In this document: one piece after another, positions 34,001 to 46,447 of the stretch
Numbering within the stretch: position 1 is the first letter of the stretch
Layout of the letters: each line of letters opens with the position of its first letter
Assembly (NCBI RefSeq): GCF_030463535.1
Contig: NC_132881.1
Location: forward strand, 3,075,526-3,139,525
Direction of reading: 5' to 3'
DNA: 64,000 bases
Source: Salminus brasiliensis
Taxonomy: Eukaryota; Chordata; Actinopteri; Characiformes; Bryconidae
Made by a program: the position numbers and the translations under genes
The notes under the pieces: generated by a model
What the model was told of the DNA's origin: nothing
Seen by the model: only the letters and a program-made list of their open reading frames with translations
Databases searched by the model: none

Positions 34001-37000
34001 CGTTCCCTGTAAAAAAACAGCAGGAAAAAAAAATAGATAAATTAAAAAGCCCTGCAGCAAAAGTTTGGGTACCCTGCATGATCAGTGCTCTTTTGGAGCT
34101 CACTTAACCATTCACAGTTTCAGACATTTTGAGCAGGGGTGTCCAAACTTTTGCATGCCATTCTAAATGCACGTCAACAAAATACATAGATTAATTAATT
34201 AATAAATAACTCACAGCATCTCCTTTGGCGCCACGGCCTCCTTTAGGCCCAGGAGTCCCTCGGACCCCCTTGACACCCTGCAAACACACACAAGGCCAGA
34301 AGGAAGTACCTGTATGAATGATGATTGGTTACCATTATGATCCAAAATCATAAACTGGGAAGCCTAATTTGTATTTACTGGGCGCCCCAGTTCTCCCTTT
34401 GGTCCCGCTGCTCCAACGATGCCGTAGACACCCTGTTAAGAAATGAGGCATCAGGCAGAGAATCAGTGTAAGAACTTAACAGTACGAAGCAAGATAAAAA
34501 AACTGCAACGCCGAAGGAGACACACCTGTTCACCATCCACACCATCCAGGCCGACCTCTCCATCTTCTCCCTATCAGACACATGTTAGATTGTCAAGAAA
34601 TGACAAGAACACAAGTCTCAGGTCAAACGATCTAGCGAGAGTTCAACTGACTCATTAACGAACAGTCAATTCAGTCCGGTGCTACTCACCCGATTTCCAT
34701 TGTAGCCTAACGATCCCTGTAGAAGACATGAAAGGGTGTGTTAATGAGGGCCAGCAGAACCCAAATCTTAACCAAGGCCCTCAGCAAGCTGATGTAGGGT
34801 AATAGTACATAGTACACAGGTTGGAAGACCCTCATTTGTAAATTGTGAGCTACCTTGAGACCTCTTTTTCCAGGGCAGCCCTGGTGTCCTTGAGTCCCAT
34901 TAAGGCCTGGAGATCCTCTTCTTCCCTGTGGCGACAAGACTCATGGTTAATGTAACGTAACACCTCTGAAAAGACAAGCAACAAAAGGAAACAGACATGG
35001 AACTTCACTAACCGGACTTCCTTCATCACCAGGATATCCAGGATGGCCCCTGAGTCCTAGGACGCCCTGTGTGACCAAGTAAATTCCATTACTTATTTAA
35101 GACGAATCCAAATTCTCAATGATTCCCACAAATAGACTTATTTCTATTTTTATAGTCCAATCTATAGGTCAAACCTTTGGCCCCAAGACTCCACGGAGCC
35201 CCATGGGGCCGTAAGGACCGCTACACGAACAAGTCACGTTGCAGCATATTCTTGAAGCCACTCCCTCCTGCAGGTGGAGAAACGGAAAAAAAGGATATGA
35301 GATATGAGGATATGGGTTTATGGGGATACACTGATAAACTTTTTTTTAATGATTTAATATCTAAATTATAAGACTCACAATCTGTTCCAGCAGAGCGCTG
35401 CCCACGTTCAGCATGTTGATGGATAGGGGCCTATTATAGGTAAAACCTCGCCCAAACTCCAACTGCTGGTACTTCACATTACCATTCAGGGCCACAATCA
35501 ACAGTGCATCGACCCCTGGAGCACAGACAGAGGGTTTTTAGGTTGGCTTTGTGGCTGTAAGTGACAGGTGATGGACAAGACCAGACCATCTGACCACAAC
35601 AGTGAAGCTCTTAGTTCTTATTTTCTCGTTTGTAGCTTTCACTGGGGATGGAACTAGGGCCGACTTCTCCAATAGACATCAAGCAAGAACCTGGGCGATT
35701 CATCATTGTTACTGGAACAGTAGGTGTAATGCAGTTTTCTCTCCATGGTCCTCATACAATTCCACAACCCGCTACTGCCCTCTGATGACCGCTATTAACC
35801 ACTGCAGACAGAATTCCATGAAGTACAGCGGCGCTACACCAGCAAAAAAACAAGCATCGCCATTAAGGTTAATTGCAGCTTTAGGCACTTGTTGGTCATC
35901 AAGGTTTGTTGAAGGGTTAATTGAAACTTGAGATGTTCTGGAGGTCATTTCTGAGGACTTGAAGAGTTGAAGAGCCTTAGGGAGTACTGCAGGGCTCAAG
36001 CCCTTCTGATTGACCTCACCTGTTAATTGCCAGGTTTAGTAGGTCTGTTAGAGCAGGAAAATCAGCAAACTGGGCTGGACTCCGGCCTCAGTTGCTCACC
36101 CCTGCATTGCTGGTTTGGGGCGCAATGAGAATCAGTGGCATCACTGAAATGGTGTGAAGTGAAGGTGGAGGAGAAACAAGCATCCATCAATTTCTGAATT
36201 GAATAAAAGGAATCCAAGAACCTCCACAATCAACAGCATCTCCCATTTCCAGTGGTGTATACTGTATACTTAACCAGTTTCCCAGTGAACACCGGGCAGC
36301 TCCAATGTTTCACCACACCACTAAATGTATTTAAAGTACATTCACTCAGATTGCCAGCTCCTATCTGCTATTTAGGATCTTAAAATTGGAGACAGGCATC
36401 ATACCACTCTGCCGGAGTCTTTCTGAGCTCTCCTTTAGATGCTCCAGTGTATCGTCAAAGCCATCCGTAAAGAGGATCACCACCTGGAGAACAAACAGAT
36501 AAACAGCAAAATCCATTTGTTTGTAAATGAGCTCTGTTCCAGCCGAGAGACCTCAGATTGCTCTCTGTGTGGTCCATGCCTCGTCTGACCTTTGCATATC
36601 CCTTTCCGTTTTATTTACGTCTGTTTCAGTGGGATTTCTTAGGCTTTTTCTTGTGTAAAAAAAAAACACCAACAAGAGCAATTTCCTGAAGATCTCCTTC
36701 TAAACAACAGCTCCCTGAAGCCATAAATCATCGAAGACATCCACAGCACCGCCTCACCTTCACTCCAGCCCGCGAGGAACCGAATTTCTGTCTGAAGGAG
36801 TTTATCAAGAAGGCGTTGAAGGCCGTGGGAGTCGCGGGCCGTAATTCCAGAACCTTTCTGACCACATTCTCATCATACTTTTCAAAGTTAAAGTCATCTA
36901 GAACCCTTCCATCTTGACCAGAAACTACCCGGAATCCAATCTTGGTTTCAATTTTGTCTGCAGGTAGGCAGCAGAGTGCCCCCGTCGTAGACAGGTGATT

Positions 37001-40000
37001 GATAGCTGCCGCAACGAGAGGCTCAGTGTGGGGTCCCAGCAGAGGCTGGGAGCTGGTTCTGCGAGATACATCGAAGCCAATACCGATGTCAATAGAGCAA
37101 CCTAGCAAACAAAAGAAGGGATATATGGATTACAATCAGTCAATCAGTAGGGCATAAATATTCAAGCCAGTGCTTTATATAAGTCAATGTGGGTTTACTG
37201 AAGGTTATCCTAGAATGTGCAATCCCGGACTTTCACTAAAGCCCTATTTACATAGGATTAGTTTTACCTGAGGAGGTGGTGTAGATCTGTAAAACATAGA
37301 ACTGATTCACACAGGATAACAAAGCTCAGGACTGGCAATGCATTTCACTGCTGGGATCATATCCCACCCACTTACAGTAATAATTTAACTTTAGTTTGAA
37401 TTTCATGGTCTACATGTTCATAACATGTACAGGGGTTAAAGGCTATGCTAACAAGGAACTGCCAAAAAAGCTGCAAGTAGCATCACGCCTCTGAGGACGC
37501 CTTTGGTTCGTCTTTTGGATTTGCCACAATGACCTATGGTATCTCTGCCATTCGCGACAATACTCAGGGCCTCCTTTGCGGCCTCCATACTTGAGGAAAG
37601 CCACAAATAACTCCTTATTCACAGGATATGATGAAATATATATTAATAAGACATTTAGGAAGGTATCTCCAATTAGGGGAAAGTAAGCCTACACCTAAAC
37701 TCACCCTGTGGATCACGAATTTCATCCGGGGTGCAAATGGCTTGGAGCACTTTGGCTGTCGTGGTCTTCAGTGGAAGGCTCTCAAAGCTCTCGAAGAAGA
37801 CTCGCTCTTTTGAGCCTGCTATTTTGAGCAGCCCGTGGTAGTTTATGTTTTTACCAATTCCAATGGCAAATATCTCCACGTTCCAAGCTCTGAGATCAGC
37901 TAGAGCACCCAGATCTTCCTTATCTTTGGCTCTGCCATCAGTGACCAGTAGCAAATTCTGAGAAACTCCCTCACTCCTGCGGCACCCATGCTCAGGCTCA
38001 AAGTAGTCTTGCAGAAACCTCAGGGCGGTCCAGGTGTTTGTGCTTTGCTTCCTTTGGGAAATGGCTTGTATGCCCCGTTCCACTCCTGCCAAGTTGTTGT
38101 ATTTGTTCAGGTAGAAGCGATCCGGGACTGCATCTCCGAACTGAGCCACACTAACTCGCCATCTGTCCTGGCCGATTTCGAGTTTTCTGACGAGGTTGAT
38201 CAGAGACGTCTTAAGGGTTTCCCAATCCGGTGGACTAACTGATTCTGACCCATCAATTAAAATGACTAGGTCCGCCACCTCCTTCTCGCACACTGGAAAG
38301 AAACAAATGCCAGCTTGGTTAACACAAACAATCATCCATTGTCAAAAAAGATGTCCTGTACCTTAAAGAGTTTTACCTGGTTTAGTCAGATTGCAGAGTT
38401 GCTGAGTGATAGGTTTGCACAGTGTTTCTAGGTTTTGGTATTTGTCCACATAGAAGGCCCTTTGGTCATTTCCTGCGATTCTCCTGAGCTCAGCCTCACG
38501 AGCTCCTGCCACTCCAATAGCAAACATGTTGACCTCTGAAACTGCAAGATTCCCAGGCCAGTCTGCCAGACCGAAAGAGTCAGCAACTGGGCCCTCCGTG
38601 ATTAGGAACAGGACTTGAGGAACGTGCTGGGCACGCCGTCCTCCATGTGCCGCGGAGAAGTAGGAGAGTGCAGATTTTAGAGCCTGGGCTGTGTTTCTGC
38701 GGCCTCCAATGGAGCGCAGGTTCGAGATGGCCTCCAGAACCTCATTCTTGCTGTAGTACTGGTTCAGGGTGAACTCAGATTGAGGTCGGTCAGCGTAGAC
38801 GATGACTCCGAAGCGAACTCGTTTTTCTCCAACCTCTGTCTTGGTCACCACAGTCTCCATGAAGGTTTTTATATCCTGGAAAGTGTCTTTGTTAATGCTG
38901 CCAGCTCCATCCACTAGAAAGATTATGTCTACTAGCTCAGGTCTTTTGCACTCTAGAGAGAAATAAGAAGTCGTGGTAAACTTTGTGAAATGGCAACAAA
39001 ATCCTAAAACACTTTACATTAGATAGCTAGAGAAAATGAACAGATCCTACAGAAATCTCAGCATTAAGGCCATTACACACTGAACACAAGATGACTGAAC
39101 AAGACGAAAAGGCTAAATATTTGCATGAGATTTTTTCCATGTCAAACTATTTACACCGGCTATTCCACGATTTTTATATATTTCGTCAAGGTTCTTGTTC
39201 AGGTTGGATCACAACCTGTTTTTTTAGATCAGCAATAATGTGAGACTGCAATTTTTATTACAGTTTAAAAGTATTTTGTGTTACTGCTTTGCTTGTATTA
39301 GTGACTTTATTTTGATACTCTGTTTGTATTAGTGACTTATTTGGACACAGCCTCTTTTTGTTTTTATTAGTGACTTATTTTGACACAGTCTGTTTGTATT
39401 AGTGACTTATTTTGACACAGCCTGTTTTTGTTTCCATTTGTGACTTTTATTTCGACACGGCCTGTTTTTGTTTTCATTTGTGACTTTTATTTTGACACGG
39501 CCTGTTTGTATTAGTGACTTTTATTTTGAAAATGGTCTGTTTGTATTAGTGACTTATTTTGACACGATATGTTTGTATTAGTGACTAATTTCGACACGGC
39601 CTGCTTTTGTTTCTATTTGTGACTTTTATTTTGACACAGCTTGTTTGTATTAGTGACTTTTATTTTGACACAACCTGATTTTGTTTGTATTTGCGACCTT
39701 TATTGTGACATGGCCTGTTTGTATTATTGACTTTTATTTTGAAAATGGTCTGTTTGTATTAGTGACTTATTTTGACACGATTTGTTTGTTGGATTAGTGA
39801 CTTTTACTTTGACTATGTCTGTATTAGTACATTTTTAATAGTATACTTTTGACACGATTTGTTTGTTTGATTAGTAACTTTTATTATGACATGTTCAGTT
39901 TGTTTGCATTATTGACACAGTCTGTTCACGTCTATTTAATAAGGATCCATTGCGGATTATCCGTGATCCGTTTCCCATCCAATCCGATCTGTTTCCTAAG

Positions 40001-43000
40001 CCATGTTCGCAACACGTCTCTGACTTACTTACCAGTGTTGCAGATCATGAAGACCAGCTCACTGCCCAGGATCTGGAGGGTGCTGAAGGGATTTTCCAAG
40101 TACGTTCTCTCATGGGAATCAGAGATAGAGAGCAGCTCAGATTCTGTAGCATGTCCCATACCAACAGCAAAAACGTTGACGTTCTTCATTCTGAGAGCAG
40201 TAGCAGGTACCGTTACATTATCTTTGGACGAGCTGTCAGTAATGACTACTAGGAACTGTAAGACATTAGTACGTCCCCCGTTGGATTCATTGAAAGCCTG
40301 CCATACTTCCGTAAGCGCCTTGCCCGTGTACGTTTTGCCTTTGAGCTGCTTAATGGACACTAGTTTCTTCTGTATCCTGTCTTTGTCATAAAAGTCATTC
40401 AGATCAAATTCCACTTTCGTGTTTGTGCTGTACTGAACGACTGCTAGCCGCACCCTGTTTTCCCTAATAGGAAGTTTTTCCACGGCAAAGCCGATCAATT
40501 CCTTCGTCTGCTGAAAATCTGCGGCGTCAACTGCATCTGCGCCGTCGATCAGGAAGACGACGTCGGCCAGAAGATCGTTGCAAGCTGTAAGACATGGAAG
40601 AACATAGGCGAGACATTGTACAGGTGTGAGGTAAGAGTCCTGTAAGTTGGGCTACTCCCGTACTAGTGCAGGGAAAACCGCCACCAAACACGTACCTTCA
40701 AACGAGCAAATTTCCTTCAGGATTTTGGTTTTGATTAGCTTCAGGGCATCATAGTTCTGGACATAAAATGTCCTTTTAGGGCTTCCAGACATATCTTCCA
40801 GCTCAGCCGTGTCTGCGTTCTTTACTCCGACAGCGTAGATGGTGACGTTCTGCTTCCTCAGTTCTTCCGCAGGAACCTTCACCGGTGTCCCTACTGGCTC
40901 AGATTTGCCGTCCGTGATCACGATCAGCAATTCCCGGACCTTTTCTTTGCGCGTTTGCTCAGCCTGCTTAAAGAGAGGGATCATTGCCTCCAGTCCCAAA
41001 TCGGTCCTGGTGCCACCTCCCTCCATGAAGAGGTCCTTCACCGCTTTTTCCACGGCAGGTTTGGTGGCGTAAGTGTCCAGGCGAAATACGATGGTGGCGC
41101 GGTCAGCAAACTTCACCACGCCAATGCGCACCTTATCGGGCCCGATCTGAAACATGTGGAGGAACTCTAAAATGAAAGCCTTCATGTCGTCGAAGTCGTC
41201 GTACGTGATGCTCCCTGATTCGTCAAGCAGGAAGTAGATGTCCGCTTCAGCTGTGAACTTGCAACCTGATGTTTAGGGAAAAGAAGAGTAACTAAGTTCT
41301 AAGATCTTCAGAGAAGGTGTGGACTAGGAATTCTAATAGGTTGATTGCATTCATATAATGAACAGGACGTTAAGAACAGCTCAGAAGGGAAGCCACAAAC
41401 CTACCTTTCTGAATGGTGATATTCTTCAAGAGAGGTATGAAAACACTCGAGATATCTCTACAGATCCTCTTCGTTAGCATGCCTGACAGTGCGTTGAGCT
41501 TAGTGAAGTTCCCCACACTGAACACGAATCTTTCGTGCGGATGCGATGCAATCTCCTTCAGGCCGTCAAAGTTCTTAATGCCCACAGCGAAAACATTGAC
41601 GCCCGAGCGGCGCAACTCTGCCGCCGGGACGCTGAAGTCATCTGAGGACTGCCCGTCCGTGACGACCACTGCTATCTGCTGAACTTTTTCATCACTTCGA
41701 CTTCCTCTTTCCTTGGTAAACACCTTGTCCTTGGCATACTTCAGAGCCTCTCCAGTGTTTGTTTTCCCTCTACCGTAGGACAGGGTCTTTACATGCTGCA
41801 GAATGTTGCTCTTGTTAGAGAAGGTATTCAGATACACATCGGCCCTGGGTTCATCACTATAGTCGACGATGGCTACCCTCACTTTGTCCATGCCCACGTC
41901 AAGGCCCGAAATGGTATTCTGGAGGAAGTTGCGTACAAGCTGAAAGTTCTCTGGCCCCATGTTGCCAGATTTGTCCACAATAAACACAACGTCTCCAACC
42001 TCAGCGGACCTGCAGTCTGCAAAATTACACATACAAGTCAGTTGCTTTGTTTCAATGGGAGATAAACACAAAAAAACTGTAAAATACACAGTTACCTTCT
42101 GTGACCTTGAGCCCCTCTGGGGATTCAATCACCGCCTTGACTTGCTGTGGCAGTTGCGGCATTGTTCTCGAATCTAACTTGTAGCTCAGAGTGGGACTGG
42201 CGATGTCCTTCAGCTCGCCCATGTCTGAACGACCCACACCGACAGTGATCAAGTTCACCCCCTCGTTTTTGATTTTACGGGATGGCTGAACCACATCGTC
42301 GTCAGAACTGCCTGCAGACGCCACCAGCAGGACTTGCTTAAAGCCTTCAGAGATGCGACTACCAGTTGAAGTGTTGAAGAAGTGCGTGCGCGCATGGTTA
42401 ATTGCATTTCCAATTCGGCGCAACTTTTTAGGTGGAACGTTTAGTTGCAGATTCCGGATGGTCGACACAATCTCGTTTTTTGTCTTGTTAGTATTCAATA
42501 AAAATTCTTCCTCAACGTTCTCGCTGAACTGCGCCAGGCCAACACGGTTAGTGTTCTTCCCTACGTTGAGCTGGTTGACCAGCTTAGTTATGAAATTCTT
42601 AATTTGCTGAGACTCTTGTCGTGATGCTGTGCTGTCGACCAGGAAAAAGATGTCTGCAAACTTCAATGAAACAGCTAAATAAGGAAGAGAAAAAAAACAT
42701 TTAGAGCTATAGAAACTTTTAGAATAGCCATATCTCTAAACAACCGACTTAAATATTTATGCTTAGTTGTCTTTTATCAGTCTCCAATTAAATATCAAAG
42801 AAAAATCATATATGAATAACTAAATATATCAATAATCTCCAGAACAAAAATGAGTCACTTTGCATGTTTAAGGTGGTAGTAACTTTAGGCTCCTACAGAT
42901 GGCGCTGCACAAGGATGATTGGGCTATAAATCCCTGCAGGGTTTGTGACAGGACTCATACTTTGAGAATAGTTGATACAAGGCAGTGAGTGTCTCGTTGC

Positions 43001-46000
43001 TGCTCAAGAATGAGGAGAATCTCCTAAAGACTGGGATTTCTGCCACTGCTGGTAGACCTGTGAGACCGAACGCTTCCATACACCTGCAGATTCCGCTACC
43101 ATGGTCTTTTGCACGCCAAAATGTAATCACTTCTTTTAGCCAATCATTAACATCTGCTTTGTGACCCATTTTCCACACATCCAACAAGACACTCACAGCA
43201 CTGCATCAAGTATTCTCATAGTATGAGTCCCGTCAAACACCCTGCTGGTATTTATAGCCCCATCATCATTGTGCAGTGCCATCTGAAAGAGCCTGGTGTT
43301 ACTACCACCGTAAACATGCAAGATGACTGCAAAGCAGAAACCAGATTACTGCCCGATTACTCCTCAAGTGCTTTATTAACCAAATGAATCAAGGCCACGA
43401 TCCATCATGAGATAAGTACGTACAATTAACCAAAGAACTGCTTTTTACCTCGTGACTGGCTATCAACAGCGACGCATACTTTTCTGCGTAGATTCTCAGC
43501 CAGTTCCTGCAGCTTTTGGTAACTGTCACTGCTAAACAGGAATTCTTGCTGGGGACTGTTAGCAATGGCACGTAGTTGCTCAATATTGGCCTCTCCAGTC
43601 TTAACTACAAAAGTGATGACTCCCTGCATTCGAAGCTTTTGTGCAGGTTCCTCCACTGCGTCTCTCGACACTCCGTCCGTGATCACCACAGCAATATGGG
43701 GGACGTTCTTCCTGGCCTGGCTGAAGTAGTCCTCCCGAATGAAGTCCAGGGCAACGCCAGTGTTTGCCTTGCCCCTGAGGTACCTGATGTTATTCAGCTT
43801 CCTCAGCAGATCTGCCTTGTCTGCATACTCACCCAGGAGGAATTCCTGGTAAGGTCGGTCACTGTACTGGGCAAGTCCAATTCTCACCCTGGCCACATTT
43901 ATGTCAAGTCCCTCTACAAATACACGGAGAAAGTACTTTATTTCTCTGAAGTAGGTTTCACCTATGGTGTCCGAGGAATCCACAAGCAGGACGATATCTG
44001 CTGAAGCGACCTCACTGCATTCTGGGAGGAAAGGACAAAGTTTTAGTTTGCTTAGTTTGATTAGGCAAAAGTTCATAGAACCATAGAGTCAAGAATCATA
44101 GCCAATATTAAAACAACTAGGTGCTTAAGTACTTGAGCTAAGCTGAGCTCTCTAAAGTTCTTCCAAAACAGTGGTTCCCCTTCCTGATCCTGGAGCAGCT
44201 GGACTGTTTACCTGCTTCAACACATCCAAATCAATTTAGGAAGGGCTTGGTGATTGGTGGATTAGATGCAGGGAGATGTAGGGCAGGGATAAGGTCTGTA
44301 AACAGACCTCAGAGGTGGCTTGAACCTCAGACCCTCAGCCCTCAGACTGTACCAAAATGCCCCAGAAGTTAGAGTTTCCCAAGCTCCCCTGCTCTTGAGG
44401 GCTCCCTCTAGTGTAGTGACCTGTCCTGGATGCACTGATCACTGCAAGATCCTGCACTGGGCATCCTGGCAGTACAGGCAGTAAGGGGCACCCAATCCAG
44501 CTCTGTGTTGAAACTGGTAATGAGATACTTGGTCCCTGGCCCCCTCCAGAACCAGGGTGGAAAACCACTGTTCCGAAAGAATACATCAAGCATCAGGGGC
44601 TTCCATTGCATCACCTTCCTCAAACCACTGGCCTTACCTGGCACCAAGTTGGTCTCCCTCTCCACTGTGGTGCACAGCTCCTGAGTGACGTTCTGCAAGA
44701 TGCCCTGCAGGGCTTCGAAGTCAGACACGCTGTACACATATTGGTTGTATGGCAGAGTAGCGATCTCCTTCAGCAGCTTCTCATCGGCGTCTTTGATCCC
44801 AATGGCAAATAATTTGATTCCCTTCTCCCTCAGCTCCTGAGCATACGGCTCGACCTCGTCCTGAGAGTTGCCGTCTGTGATCACCACAGCGATCTGAGGC
44901 ACGCCCTTTTTGGCCCGACTTCCCGCCTCTTCGACAAAGTGATGTTTCAGTAGGAATTTCAACCCCTCACCTGTGTTGGTGCCGCCAGTTTTGTAGGGCA
45001 AGTGCCTAATGAAGTCGAGAATCTCCTGCTTTTCCTCGTACGTGTTGAGGGAAAACTCGGTACGAGGCGTGTCACTGTACTGCACCAGGCCTATCCTGAC
45101 CCTATTTGGGGCAATGTCAAAGTTCTTCACTAGTGACGAGAGGAATTCCCTGATCTGCTGGAAGTTCGTCAGGCCGATGCTGGCAGAGCCGTCCACTAAG
45201 AAAACGATATCGGCCATGGCTTCCTGTGTGCAATCTAGGAGAGAGAGGAAGCGAGTGTGAAAGAGAGAGAGAGAGCAGCTGGTCTGTAAATGTTAGAGGC
45301 TTGAACGCAATAACATTTAATATGGACCATGGAAAAGTCTGGCCCAGCATTGTCCAATAGATTCATTTGGAAGCCCATTCCCACCAGAGAGAGGAGCGAA
45401 AATCACCTTTTCACCTCTTTGTTACTGGCAGCAGTATGTTAAAACAATACGTCAAAATAATAGATAATGTATAACGCTTTCAATGCTCTGACCAAATAAA
45501 AGAAATAACGGCTTCTTTGTTCTGTTTTCTGACTAAATATGTGGAATAGCTTACTTACTCAATTTTCTGAACAAATAGGTGAACTTTGGCTTATTTTCTG
45601 AATAGTCTTACTGAATAAATGTAATTCTTAGATTTCTGACTGAATATGTGGAATGAGTACTTATTTTTTTCAAATTTCTAACTGAATAAGTAAAATAATG
45701 GCTAGCTGTCTCGATTGTCTGAACAAATTAGTTACATTTGGCTTATTTTCTAAATATTCTCACTGAATATGTAAAATAATGGCTTATTTTCTTAGTTTTT
45801 ACTGAATGTCAAAATGGTTGATTGTGCCAAGTTGAATAATTGCTTTTTTACTTAAGTAAAATAAAATCTTACATTCACAATAAGTAAAATGTGGCTTATG
45901 TTCTGAATTTTCTGATTAATTATATCACATAACTCTTGTTTTAATAAGTAAAATAAAGATTATTTACTACATATGTGAAATTCTGACTTAATTTTTTTAG

Positions 46001-46405
46001 ATTCTGACTAAATATGTGAAATGTTTGCTTATTGTCTCTTCTGATATTTCTGACACTCAATTTTCTGACTTTCAAATTTCTGAATATGTGAAATAATGGC
46101 ATATTCTGACATTTATGTGACTAAACATATGACTATGACTGAATAAGTGAAAAAATGGAAAGTGAAAGAATAATTTCTTCATTGTTACCAAATGTCAAAA
46201 TAATGTATTGTGCCAAGATCTTGATTAACGATATGAAATAGTGACCAATTTGCTTAATCCTCTGACTAAATATGTTGAAATAAAGGATTAATTATTAATG
46301 TATATATTATTTATCTTAATATGCGAAAAGAAGAACATTTCCTGACACATTTGTTAAATAGTTTATTCATTTCAAAGGTGATTACTATATTACTAATTTG
46401 ATATA

Positions 46406-46447
<42 letters not shown>

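Noticed and set aside
35602..35931. 109-codon plus-strand frame beginning [20 protein letters not shown]
   Set aside because: It looks like a signal peptide at first, but it lies wholly inside a collagen intron on the opposite strand, lacks a domain, and has no supporting splice or promoter signals.
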